Assembly: GCA_023443725.1 (NCBI GenBank)
Contig: JAEZTF010000013.1
Span: forward strand, 1 to 54,365
Length of the DNA stretch: 54,365 bases
DNA from: Candidatus Parcubacteria bacterium
Lineage (GTDB): Bacteria; Patescibacteriota; Microgenomatia; UBA12405
Reading direction: 5' to 3'
Every line of letters starts with the position of its first letter. Position 1 is the stretch's first letter. The notes under the pieces are model-generated. The model saw only the letters and a list, made by a program, of their open reading frames with translations, ran no database searches and was not told the origin of the DNA. The position numbers and the translations under genes are program-made. Of this stretch, positions 46,642-54,365 are shown one piece after another.

Positions 46642-48438
46642 CTAGTTTCTTTTTGTTTGGATTCGTCCTAACTGATGGACAAGCATATTATACTCTTTTT
46701 CTACAGCTTCAAGTTCGGTTTCATTTTCCTGTTCTTCGAGTTTGGCAATTTGTTGATTTAAGACATTAAGTCGATCTTTAATATTAATAGAATCTATTTG
46801 GTCAACGATTTTTTGAATTTCTAATAACCTTGTATGAGAATCAATAGGATTGTTGGTAACTTCCAAAAAAATTGATTGAAATATAACTTTATTTTCTTCT
46901 GGTAAATTGGATTGAAATTCTCCTGGTTCAAAATCATTAATTGAAAGTAATTGTTGAATAATCGGGAAAAAGCGTCGATCTTTGATTTGTTCTAGATATT
47001 TTTTTAACTTTTGGGCCAATTTAGCTGGATTTCTAGCCCCAACGATAAGTTGAATTAAGAGTTCTTCTAATTTTTTGGTTTTAGAATTGTCAATTATTTG
47101 TTCTTCTTGTTTTGGAGAAGTTGATGGGATTATATTTGCTTTTACGGTATTATCGTATTTTTTAGCTTCTTCAAAAACAGCTTCCTGACTACTACCAATC
47201 TCATCAGCTAATTTTTTGAAATAATCTGAGCGAATAACTGAATTTTTGATCTTGATTAAAAAAGGTAAAACAATTGAAAGAATTTCTTTCTTACCACGAA
47301 TAGTGTTGGGATCATTTATTTTTAGTTGAGAATCGATAATAAAATCCCAGATTGGAATAGCTTTGGCTAATTGTTTTTTGAAAAATTCTAAATCAGCCTT
47401 AATAGCCTCATCAGGATCTTTATATTTATCACCTAAGACTAAAACTTTAATATCAAAATCAAGAGAATCGGCAAGCTCGATACTTTTTCGAGCAGCGTTT
47501 GAGCCGGCAAAATCGGAGTCTAGGGCTAAAATTAAAGTATCAGTAAAACGACGAAGTAAATGGAGTTGATCTTCAGTAAAGGCGGTACCTTTGATAGCAA
47601 CGATGTTTTTAATGCCAGCTTGATAAGGAGAAATCATATCAAATTCTCCTTCGGTAATAATGACAGAATTTTGAGTTTTGACGGCTTCTTTGGATAAATG
47701 AAGTCCAAAGAGATTATTGCTCTTGTGATAAATTTCGGTTTCGGGAGAATTGATATATTTGGCCAAATTTTGATTTTTACTGGAAGGTAAAATGCGACCA
47801 GAAAAACCTAAGATTTGACCTCGAAAATTGGATAAAGGAAAAACTAAACGATCTTGGAAACGATCATAAAGACGATTGTTGTATTGACTAACACCAAAAG
47901 TACCACTAGCGATTAGGTCGTTAGTTTTAAAACCTTTTTTGGTAAGAAAATTGACTAAAAGCTGAGGATTTTGAGGAGAAAAACCAATATTAAATTCTTT
48001 GAGAGTATTAAGTTTGATACCTCGATTTAAAACATAATCTAGAGCATTTTTACCTAATGGATGGGATAAAAGAATATAGTTATAAAACTTGGCGACTTGT
48101 TCGTTGATAGATAATAAAGTTTTTTTGATTAATTCTTCTTTGGTAAAAGCAACACTTTTGGTAAGAGTAACTCCGGCAAGTGGAGCTAATTCTTCAAGAG
48201 CTTCTCGAAAAGATATTTTTTCAAAATTTTCTAAAAACGAAAAAACATCACCAGAAACACCACAACCAAAACATTTATAAATTTGGAGTTCTTCGGAAAC
48301 GGTAAATGAGGGGGTTTTTTCACCATGGAAAGGACAACAGGCAATATGATTATGGCCACGTTTTTTGAGAGCAACGTAGCGATTGATGACGTCAACAATA
48401 TTGATTTTACTTTTGATTTCTTCGACCTGATTATCCAC
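46642..48438 (-). CDS. dnaG: DNA primase DnaG
   Basis: A 598-residue primase that makes RNA primers at the replication fork. The zinc-binding domain has CCPFHGEKTPSF and IYKCFGCGVSGDVFSF (Cys-His-Cys-Cys) at about 34-65. The TOPRIM domain follows, with VIITEGEFDMISPYQAGI near 260 and LALDSDFAGSNAARKS near 305. The C-terminal helicase-binding part is divergent and highly charged. The start is a GTG at 48438, supported by an extended -10 (TGTTAAAAT) 6 nt upstream. Full length for the family (about 600). Confidence 0.96.
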   Translation of the reverse strand: MDNQVEEIKSKINIVDVINRYVALKKRGHNHIACCPFHGEKTPSFTVSEELQIYKCFGCGVSGDVFSFLENFEKISFREALEELAPLAGVTLTKSVAFTKEELIKKTLLSINEQVAKFYNYILLSHPLGKNALDYVLNRGIKLNTLKEFNIGFSPQNPQLLVNFLTKKGFKTNDLIASGTFGVSQYNNRLYDRFQDRLVFPLSNFRGQILGFSGRILPSSKNQNLAKYINSPETEIYHKSNNLFGLHLSKEAVKTQNSVIITEGEFDMISPYQAGIKNIVAIKGTAFTEDQLHLLRRFTDTLILALDSDFAGSNAARKSIELADSLDFDIKVLVLGDKYKDPDEAIKADLEFFKKQLAKAIPIWDFIIDSQLKINDPNTIRGKKEILSIVLPFLIKIKNSVIRSDYFKKLADEIGSSQEAVFEEAKKYDNTVKANIIPSTSPKQEEQIIDNSKTKKLEELLIQLIVGARNPAKLAQKLKKYLEQIKDRRFFPIIQQLLSINDFEPGEFQSNLPEENKVIFQSIFLEVTNNPIDSHTRLLEIQKIVDQIDSINIKDRLNVLNQQIAKLEEQENETELEAVEKEYNMLVHQLGRIQTKRN

Positions 48439-48444
48439 TAGGCT

Positions 48445-48453
48445 ATTTTAACA
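48445..48453 (-). promoter_or_regulatory. Extended -10 of dnaG
   Basis: TGT-TAAAAT on the minus strand, then AGCCTA and the GTG start at 48438, a 6-nt gap. It supports the GTG as the true start. Confidence 0.5.
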
Positions 48454-48461
48454 TCAAAACC

Positions 48462-48562
48462 CCTCTGTCACTTTGTGACATCTCCCCTTAAAAAAGGGAG
48501 AAATCTTTTTATTCAATCTTCTCCTTTTATCCCCTTCTTTGACAAGACGGGGAAAGTATAAG
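48462..48562. repeat. Intergenic palindromic repeat cluster
   Basis: Three hairpins in a row: TGTCAC-TTT-GTGACA (48466-48480, perfect), CTCCCCTT-AAA-AAAGGGAG (48482-48500, one mismatch) and CCCCTTCTT-TGAC-AAGACGGGG (48531-48552, one mismatch). The last, with its CAATCT left flank (48514-48519), matches the repeat embedded in rarA at 1715-1758. It lies between divergent genes dnaG and 48577. Confidence 0.6.
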
Positions 48563-48571
48563 TGTTAGAAT
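48563..48571 (+). promoter_or_regulatory. Extended -10 of the PQ-loop-like gene
   Basis: TGT-TAGAAT, then GTGAC and the ATG at 48577. The 5-nt gap supports that ATG over a GTG at 48562, which would lie inside the promoter. Confidence 0.5.
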
Positions 48572-48576
48572 GTGAC

Positions 48577-49143
48577 ATGGATTTTAAATTAATTTTGGGA
48601 ACAGTATCTTTTTTAATACCAATAATTGGAATAGTTCCCTACATAGTAAATATTGTTAAAGGAAAAACAGTAGCTCATGTATATACATGGTTGATTTGGG
48701 CAATTTTGCAGACAATTGCATTAGTCGCACAAGTAAAAAATGGAGCCGGATTTGGTGCAGCTTATGGATTGGCTGGAGTATTGGTTTGTTATTCGGTGAT
48801 GTTTCTGTCTTTAAAAAATGGGCTTAAACATATTAAAAAATTTGATACTTTTTGTCTTATTTTAGCTTTGGCTTCGATGATTGTTTATGTTGGATTAAAA
48901 AATCCATTATTGGCAGTAATTATGGCAACTTCAACAAATTTTATTGGATTTTTACCGACTCTAAGAAAAACTTTTGTTGACCCAAAATCTGAAACTGTAT
49001 CGGCTTATTTATCTGGAGGAATCGGAGCTTTGTTAAGCATTTTGGCTTTACAAAATTATTCATTAATAAATAGTCTTTATTTGATAAATATAATAGTAAC
49101 GGATGCTATGTTGGTAGGAATAATTCTTTTTAAGAAAAGCTGA
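48577..49143 (+). CDS. PQ-loop/SWEET-like small membrane protein
   Basis: A 188-residue protein with six or seven short membrane helices in two similar halves. Each half has a proline-containing loop: VPYIVNIVKGKTVAH near 20-34 and LPTLRKTFVDPKSETVS near 125-141 (P-x-x-x-x-x-x-x-x-T). This recalls the PQ-loop transporters of the SemiSWEET type in duplicated form. The substrate is unknown and the family assignment moderate. Start at 48577 is set by the extended -10 five nt upstream. It converges with the MFS gene with a 3-bp gap. Confidence 0.6.
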   Translation: MDFKLILGTVSFLIPIIGIVPYIVNIVKGKTVAHVYTWLIWAILQTIALVAQVKNGAGFGAAYGLAGVLVCYSVMFLSLKNGLKHIKKFDTFCLILALASMIVYVGLKNPLLAVIMATSTNFIGFLPTLRKTFVDPKSETVSAYLSGGIGALLSILALQNYSLINSLYLINIIVTDAMLVGIILFKKS

Positions 49144-49146
49144 TAA

Positions 49147-50382
49147 TTATTTTTTGATGATAATGTTGATGTTTTTTGGCGTAACGATAAGAAGAATAAT
49201 ACTGATTAAAATATTAAAAGCAGCTAAAAAAGAAAAAGTAGCGCCAACACTAAATCTATCAGCAATCAGACCGGCAAAAGCAGGACCAATAATCCAACCT
49301 AAATTAGTACTAAAATCGCTTAAACCTTCAATTTCTCGATCATATTTTTCGGATTCATAAATATAATCTCCATAAGCACCGTTCATTGATGGCCATGCAA
49401 TCGAAACCATTAATGATGACAAAAAAACAGTGATTAAAATAATAATCGGAGCCTTAATAAGAGATAGAGGGAAAAGAATAAGATTGCCAATTAAAAAAGC
49501 AACAAAAGCTGTCTTTTTTTTACCAAATTTTTGATTAATTTTGCTAACAAACCAACAAGTAAGAAGACTTGGAGCAGTGTACATCAACATGAACAATCCA
49601 CCAAAATCTTTTAGAGCAGGAAAATTTTGTGAAAAAATTGGACCAATTACCCAAAAAGCAGCATCAAATAAACTAATTATAGTATTAAAAATTAAAACAG
49701 GAAGTATGATTAATCCAATTTTTCTCCAAATAGAAAATTCTTTGGTAAAATCGGAACGAAAACGATGAACTTGAATGATTTGAGTATCTTTTGAAGAAAG
49801 TCTAACTAAAACCAGGTAAAACAAAAAAGAAATAAATAGAAAAATATAAGCAGTTAAAAATGGTTTAAAAGTAACTGCATTAATTATTAAAGCCCCAGCC
49901 AAAATTGGAGCGATGGATATACCAACACTTTTAAAAATACTAACTATACCAAATCTTTGAGAGTTCTCTGATTTTGAATGGTTACCAATAAAATCAAAAA
50001 TAGCAAAATTCATTAAATCATAATAAAGACCCCAAATAGCCATAGCTATAATTGAGAAAAAAAGCAATTTGTGTGAAGACCAAAGTACTATTGGAAAAAT
50101 TGAACAAAAAATATAAAAGAAGAAAAATAATCTTCGATAATGAGTTTTTTTAAGAAATCTAGATAATAAAAAATCAAAGATCGCCCCAAATGCACTGGAC
50201 GAAGAAATAATTAAACCCATTTGAGTTTTAGTTAGACCAATTTCACTAAAAAAAATGGGAATTAGATAACTAAAAGTACCATCGAAAATAGCCCAAAATA
50301 AAACAATCAAAACAATGTTTAAAAAAATTTTTTTGTCGAGAGAAAAATTGGTTATTTTGGCAGTTAAATTTCTTAAAATCAT
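49147..50382 (-). CDS. Major facilitator superfamily transporter
   Basis: A 411-residue permease with 12 predicted membrane helices in two halves. The loop 2-3 signature G-x-x-x-D/R-R is present in degenerate form (SSAFGAIFDFLLSRFLKK), and the second half has KFGKKKTAFVAFLIGNL. The substrate cannot be inferred; drug, sugar or metabolite export or import are all possible. The ATG at 50382 (MILRNLT) is 1 bp after the upstream stop and is preferred to an ATG at 50418 inside the preceding gene. It is co-transcribed with the polyprenyl synthase. Confidence 0.85.
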   Translation of the reverse strand: MILRNLTAKITNFSLDKKIFLNIVLIVLFWAIFDGTFSYLIPIFFSEIGLTKTQMGLIISSSSAFGAIFDFLLSRFLKKTHYRRLFFFFYIFCSIFPIVLWSSHKLLFFSIIAMAIWGLYYDLMNFAIFDFIGNHSKSENSQRFGIVSIFKSVGISIAPILAGALIINAVTFKPFLTAYIFLFISFLFYLVLVRLSSKDTQIIQVHRFRSDFTKEFSIWRKIGLIILPVLIFNTIISLFDAAFWVIGPIFSQNFPALKDFGGLFMLMYTAPSLLTCWFVSKINQKFGKKKTAFVAFLIGNLILFPLSLIKAPIIILITVFLSSLMVSIAWPSMNGAYGDYIYESEKYDREIEGLSDFSTNLGWIIGPAFAGLIADRFSVGATFSFLAAFNILISIILLIVTPKNINIIIKK

Positions 50383-50383
50383 A

Positions 50384-51454
50384 TTAATGATTTCGAGTGG
50401 TAATAAAATCAATACCATCGGAAAGATGGGAGCGGAAAGGCTCTAATGATAAAAATTGTAGATCAGTTTCAAAAATTTGACGAGCTTTTTGACCAAAATC
50501 TGTGGCTAACTGACGAGCAAAATCTAAGCTACCAAGATTTTTCATTTGATCAATCACCCAGTCAACTTCTGATTGGGTTTTTTGAGTACGAGATTTGTTT
50601 AAAATTTCAACTAATTTAGTTTTATCTTTTGAATTAATATTTTCTAATAAATGAACCAATATAACAGTTCGTTTACTTTCGTAAATATCGTTACCTTGTT
50701 GTTTTTTGAGGCCACCAAAATCAGAAGTAAGATCAAGAAGATCGTCGGTAATTTGAAAAGCTCGGCCCAACATTTGGCCAAAACGATAGATTGAATCTAA
50801 TTGTTGGTCAGTGGCACCGGCCAAAATAGCTCCTAAACGCATTGGACCAGAAATAGTGTAGTAACAAGTTTTACTTTCGGCTATCAATAAAACATCGTCT
50901 ACAGTAAGGTCATATCGATTATCTTCAATCCATTTTATTTCGATGGTTTGACCTAAAATAGTGCGATTCAACATGGTAAAAAATTCTTGTTGAATAGATT
51001 GAGCTAAATTTTTATCTAGTAAAGAAAAATTTTGAGATAAAACTTGCCACATAAGAAGATGAAGAGCATCACCAGCATTGAGGGCTAGATGATCTCCATA
51101 AAGTTTTTGAATAGCTGGAAGACCACGACGTTCTTCCGATTGATCTTCAATATCATCATGACCAAGTATCCAATCTTCGGAAATTTGCATGGCGGCAGCA
51201 GTGGGGAAAATATTATTTTGATTAACCCCCATAGATTGGGCGGTTAAAAAAAGTAGAGATGGTCTGATGTATTTTCCCTTTCGTACAGGGTAATCACTAA
51301 CCATTTGAAAGTGAAAATCTAGAATTGATTGATATTTTGGGTCAATCTGACAAAAAGCAGGATATTTTTTTATTTGATTTAAATTCTTTTCGATATATGG
51401 CCAAAGAAGATCTTTGTAAGAATTTAAGGTTTCTATAAAATTATTTTGAGTCAT
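50384..51454 (-). CDS. Polyprenyl diphosphate synthase (trans-isoprenyl)
   Basis: A 356-residue E-isoprenyl synthase that elongates allylic diphosphates with IPP. The first Asp-rich motif is LGHDDIEDQSEERRG near 93-107 (DDxxD, then the RRG of the family) and the second is ITDDLLDLTSDFGG near 235. KYIRPSLL near 62 fits the substrate KxRP-like region (usually GGKRxRP). The region before DDxxD sets chain length but is not read here. It may supply lipid carriers for cell-wall or glycan assembly. It lies 4 bp after the large membrane protein gene and 1 bp before MFS. Confidence 0.88.
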   Translation of the reverse strand: MTQNNFIETLNSYKDLLWPYIEKNLNQIKKYPAFCQIDPKYQSILDFHFQMVSDYPVRKGKYIRPSLLFLTAQSMGVNQNNIFPTAAAMQISEDWILGHDDIEDQSEERRGLPAIQKLYGDHLALNAGDALHLLMWQVLSQNFSLLDKNLAQSIQQEFFTMLNRTILGQTIEIKWIEDNRYDLTVDDVLLIAESKTCYYTISGPMRLGAILAGATDQQLDSIYRFGQMLGRAFQITDDLLDLTSDFGGLKKQQGNDIYESKRTVILVHLLENINSKDKTKLVEILNKSRTQKTQSEVDWVIDQMKNLGSLDFARQLATDFGQKARQIFETDLQFLSLEPFRSHLSDGIDFITTRNH

Positions 51455-51458
51455 AATT

Positions 51459-52625
51459 TTAATCGTCCTTGGAAACTTCTTGAACGGCTCCCATTTTTTT
51501 GAGAGCTAAACCAAAAGTATAAGGATAAATCATATACATGATTTCAAATGTAGTAACAGAAAGTTCGAAAGCTGATGGAATATTGTTGGTAATAAAGAAA
51601 GCACCAAGACCTAAAACAATAGCGTTCTTAAGACTTTGTTGCATTTTTTCTCGGAAAACTCGTTTGATAATATTTTGAGGAATCCCTGATTTGGCGGCAC
51701 TTTTGGCAGCATCAGAATTATTTTTGTAACCGGCATGAATGGTAACAATGAAAGTGCCAACTGCAGTAGTAAAATTCATAGGAGTATTTTGGCGACTAAG
51801 ATTGGCTATAAAAGTAAAACCTTCAAAAGAAGTCGGTAAATGACGAAGAATAAAAAGGGAGATAATGGCTCCAATTCCACCAAAACCACTAAGTTTTAGA
51901 AAAAAACGATTATATTGAATTCGAGCTTGGAGAATTTTTTGATTTCTTTTGAAAATAAATCGAACAAGTCGCCAAATCAAGCGCAAAATAATCGGAACGA
52001 TAATTAAACCACCAACAATCCAAATAATAGTATTCCAAGAAACAGCAGTGGTTTGGGTAATTTTGAAGAGAGGTACATGAAGATTGATACCTTGAAGTGG
52101 ATATTTTGGATAAGGTACAAATTTGTAAAGTAAATTCATTTTTTGAAGTTTTAGAGGATCAGTATAGAAGTCGATTAAGAAGATACGTCCGGCAGAGAAA
52201 AAAGCAATGGCATTGACAAAGAAATTAAAAATATAGAAAACTACCGGCAAACTACCTTGCTGAAGTTTTTCGTTAACTTGATTTTTATCGGAAACTAAAA
52301 ATTGTTGACTAAGTGAATCGTCAGTATCTCCCAACTCGTCTTCAAAATCTTTAAGAGATTTTCGAAAATGACTACCAATGATACGAAGTGGGAGAAAAAA
52401 AACGTTTTGAAGAACACCCATGAGAATAACTGAAATCCAAATTTGATGGGTAAAAGAATAAATAGTAAAGAAGATACTAGCGTAAAGACGAAAACTACCA
52501 CCTTTAAAAAACCAAACACAAAGAACAATTAAAAATATTAAAAGAAGAGTGGTGCCAAAAGGAAGCCATTTACGACTATTGTCGATTTTTCTGACTTTAT
52601 TAAGAGTGGTGTCGTTTTCTACCAT
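51459..52625 (-). CDS. Polytopic membrane protein of unknown function
   Basis: A 388-residue protein with seven or eight predicted membrane helices (near 25-42, 60-85, 130-152, 200-222, 250-268, 320-345 and 350-370). An acidic loop FEDELGDTDDSL lies near 94-105 and the C-terminus is charged. I do not recognise the family; the segment ILMGVLQNVFFLPLRII weakly recalls YidC-type helices, but nothing else supports that. It opens an operon with the polyprenyl synthase and MFS genes, so lipid or envelope work is plausible. An extended AT-rich -10 (TATAAT) lies 7 nt upstream. Confidence 0.6.
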   Translation of the reverse strand: MVENDTTLNKVRKIDNSRKWLPFGTTLLLIFLIVLCVWFFKGGSFRLYASIFFTIYSFTHQIWISVILMGVLQNVFFLPLRIIGSHFRKSLKDFEDELGDTDDSLSQQFLVSDKNQVNEKLQQGSLPVVFYIFNFFVNAIAFFSAGRIFLIDFYTDPLKLQKMNLLYKFVPYPKYPLQGINLHVPLFKITQTTAVSWNTIIWIVGGLIIVPIILRLIWRLVRFIFKRNQKILQARIQYNRFFLKLSGFGGIGAIISLFILRHLPTSFEGFTFIANLSRQNTPMNFTTAVGTFIVTIHAGYKNNSDAAKSAAKSGIPQNIIKRVFREKMQQSLKNAIVLGLGAFFITNNIPSAFELSVTTFEIMYMIYPYTFGLALKKMGAVQEVSKDD

Positions 52626-52632
52626 TGTGTTA

Positions 52633-52654
52633 ATTATACAATTTAACTTATACT
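52633..52654. promoter_or_regulatory. Divergent leaderless promoter pair
   Basis: The minus-strand TATAAT (52638-52633) is 7 nt before the ATG at 52625. The plus-strand TATACT (52649-52654) is 6 nt before the ATG at 52661. The two genes are thus served from one 35-bp intergenic region, with both -10 boxes close to the start codons. Confidence 0.55.
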
Positions 52655-52660
52655 GTATAC

Positions 52661-53044
52661 ATGTCGGAAAACAAAGAAGTAGGAATTGGTCAAAATAATG
52701 TTGAGGTAAGTAATAATAGTGGTTTTAAAAGTGAAGTTTTAAAGCCAGAGCTAACTGATTTGGGCAAAAATAGAGAGCCAGTAGTTCCACGAGAAGTAAG
52801 AACTTGGATGCAAAAACTTGAAGAAGATCCACAAATTAATAATCAAACACAAACAAATACTAATGATGACAATGGTTTACAACCTATAGCTCCAGCTGTG
52901 GTTAAAATATCTCTACCAACTGATAGAAAAACATTTACAGATGGATTTGCCAAACCAATGGATCAAGCTTGGAGATGGTTGTCGGAATTTGTTTTGAGAA
53001 TTGTTAAACAGAACCAAGGTAGAGTAAAATTTAAAGAGGAATGA
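52661..53044 (+). CDS. Hypothetical soluble protein coupled to the secretion ATPase
   Basis: A 127-residue protein. The first 75 residues are Asn/Glu/Thr-rich and look disordered except for VPREVRTWMQKLEEDP near 42-57. The C-terminal half contains a conserved-looking helix, FAKPMDQAWRWLSEFVLRIVKQNQGRVKF. No known domain is recognised. The TGA overlaps the ATG of the ATPase gene (ATGA at 53041), so the two are translationally coupled and the protein is probably an accessory factor of that machine. Confidence 0.65.
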   Translation: MSENKEVGIGQNNVEVSNNSGFKSEVLKPELTDLGKNREPVVPREVRTWMQKLEEDPQINNQTQTNTNDDNGLQPIAPAVVKISLPTDRKTFTDGFAKPMDQAWRWLSEFVLRIVKQNQGRVKFKEE

Positions 53045-54365
53045 TGTTAGATTCTTTAATCAGTCAATTAACTAGTTTTTTATTGACACTATTATTAGTA
53101 ATAGTACTATTGTTGTTTTTGGCAATGATCGGTTACGCCTTCTTTTTGTGGTTTAAATGGAAAGACAGGGAAGAAAAATCTTTAAAATTAGTGACATTAT
53201 TAATAGCAGTACCTCAAGATAATGAAGTAAAAGTTGATGCTATGGAACAAATTGTTGGATCTTTGGCAAGTATGTATAAATCAGCTAAATTTAAATGGCT
53301 TCAAGATTTTGTTTCTCAAGAAAGTGTCTCTTTGGAAATTATCGGAACTGATGAAGATATTAGATTTTATATTTCAATTCCTCAAAAATATCAGGATTTA
53401 ATTGAAAAACAAATTTATAGTGTTTATGCTGGAGCTGAAATAGATGTAGTTGAAGAACCAAATATTTATACTGAAAATGGAGCAATTGAATATGCTTGGA
53501 TGGGAATGAAAAAAAGTCCTTTTTATCCTTTAAAAACTTATAAAGAAATAGCGGTAGATCCATTATCAGCAATTTCTTCGGCCTTATCAAAATTGAATAA
53601 AGGAGAAACGGTGGCAATACAAATGGTATTGTTACCAACTAACGATAAATGGAAAAAATCGGGAAGAAGTTTTATTAGTACTACAAAAAAAAGTGAAGCA
53701 AACCCAGAAAAAGCTTCTTATAAAGTTGACGCCAGACAACTGGAAGCAGTCGAACAAAAATGTAGTAAAGTTGGTTTTGAAGTGGCATTAAGAATTTTGG
53801 CAGTAGCTCCAAGTCGAGAAATAGCAAAGATGAATATTGCCAATATTAAGGCATGTTTTGATCAATTTGAATCACCGTGGAATAAATTAAAGAGCAAAAA
53901 AATAAGATTAAAACAATTTTTCATGGATAGTTTTATTTATAAATATCCAGTGATGTTTTGGTTTAAAAACAAGGCAGTGTTATCAGTAGATGAAATATCA
54001 TCAATTTTTCATTTACCTAATAAATCGATTGAAACACCAAATATATATTGGTTAAAAGCGAAGAAAGCTCCAGCTCCGGTTGATTCCCCAACTGAAGGTT
54101 TGTATATTGGTGATAATAATTTCAGAGGAATAAAGAAAAAATTCTGCATGACTCCGACTGATAGACAAAGACATTTTTATATAGTTGGACAAACCGGTGT
54201 GGGTAAATCTTGGTTGTTGGCCGATATGGCTTTGCAAGATATAAAAGCTGGAAAAGGAGTTTGTTTTATCGACCCTCATGATACTTTTGAAAGTATTTTG
54301 GAACGTATTCCACCAGAAAGAGTTGATGATGTAATTTATTTTGATCCATCGATGACTGATAGACC
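53041..54365 (+). CDS. Type IV secretion/HerA-like ATPase (partial, 5' part)
   Basis: The gene continues past the window end; 441 codons are visible. It starts with a membrane segment at about 10-35, followed by a soluble domain (to about 350) with beta-alpha content (DEDIRFYISIPQKYQDLIEKQIYSVYAGAEIDVVEE region, seen in CPR VirD4/TraG-like proteins). Next come FYIVGQTGVGKSWLLADMALQDI with Walker A GQTGVGKS near 387, and FIDPHDTFE near 417. This is the front of a HerA/VirB4/VirD4-type motor that pumps DNA or protein through a membrane channel. Partner genes would lie downstream. It overlaps the upstream gene by 4 bp. Confidence 0.82.
   Translation, partial: MMLDSLISQLTSFLLTLLLVIVLLLFLAMIGYAFFLWFKWKDREEKSLKLVTLLIAVPQDNEVKVDAMEQIVGSLASMYKSAKFKWLQDFVSQESVSLEIIGTDEDIRFYISIPQKYQDLIEKQIYSVYAGAEIDVVEEPNIYTENGAIEYAWMGMKKSPFYPLKTYKEIAVDPLSAISSALSKLNKGETVAIQMVLLPTNDKWKKSGRSFISTTKKSEANPEKASYKVDARQLEAVEQKCSKVGFEVALRILAVAPSREIAKMNIANIKACFDQFESPWNKLKSKKIRLKQFFMDSFIYKYPVMFWFKNKAVLSVDEISSIFHLPNKSIETPNIYWLKAKKAPAPVDSPTEGLYIGDNNFRGIKKKFCMTPTDRQRHFYIVGQTGVGKSWLLADMALQDIKAGKGVCFIDPHDTFESILERIPPERVDDVIYFDPSMTDR

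Noticed and set aside
46642..48562. Replication origin near dnaG or in the 48.4-48.6 kb repeats
   Set aside because: No DnaA gene and no cluster of DnaA boxes (TTATCCACA-like) was found; a single TTATCCAC at the start of dnaG is coding sequence.

Overview
The window is AT-rich bacterial chromosome using the standard code. It most resembles a Candidate Phyla Radiation (Patescibacteria) genome, probably Microgenomates-like. That placement is an inference from several signs: very compact gene packing with many 1-60 bp overlaps, Pro/Thr-rich linkers in membrane-anchored proteins, DUF5667 and GLUG surface proteins, a group I intron in a tRNA, a GIY-YIG mini-nuclease, extremely short mRNA leaders, and no biosynthetic operons apart from nucleotide genes.

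Layout. 0-11.4 kb is core and housekeeping: a partial PP2C phosphatase, rarA coupled to an alkyltransferase-like gene, an SDR, a polysaccharide deacetylase with a GT39-type glycosyltransferase, pyrG, mscL, queA, TspO, GNAT, an HD hydrolase with a nucleotidyltransferase, and a CAP protein. 11.5-18.7 kb holds a beta-CASP nuclease, a sugar epimerase, a five-gene oxidative-stress operon (desulfoferrodoxin, membrane ferritin-like protein, membrane protein, Cys-rich mini-protein, DUF5667) with a palindrome on its promoter, a GLUG surface protein and a NUDIX enzyme. 18.8-24.9 kb is a nucleotide-metabolism cluster: a GreA-like factor, a deoxyribosyltransferase-like/RHH fusion, a divergent class II-type ribonucleotide reductase, a double P-loop kinase and a divergent adenylosuccinate synthetase. 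25-35.4 kb holds envelope, protease and signalling genes, including a zinc ribbon-signal peptidase I-CAP fusion, a slipin and greA.

35.4-44.4 kb is accessory. A permease-thioredoxin-thermonuclease block is bracketed by two copies of a conserved micro-ORF. Then come two paralogous anchored proteins, two small genes and a 1377-residue DUF4011-like/SF1 helicase/nuclease that looks like an antiviral effector. The island ends at a degenerate class II tRNA, a GIY-YIG nuclease and tRNA-Asn(GUU), which is split by a 217-nt group I intron. 44.5-54.4 kb returns to core genes: a histidine phosphatase, NUDIX, rpoD and dnaG, a PQ-loop-like protein, MFS, a polyprenyl synthase, a polytopic membrane protein and the start of a type IV secretion-like ATPase.

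Expression signals are consistent across the window. Many genes have an extended -10 (TGnTAnnAT) only 5-7 nt before the start codon, which implies leaderless mRNAs. A second class has TTGATT-17/18-TATAAT promoters. Only one gene has a strong Shine-Dalgarno. The best candidates for something undescribed are the nucleotide cluster at 19-25 kb, the helicase/tRNA island at 37-44 kb and the duplicated micropeptide.
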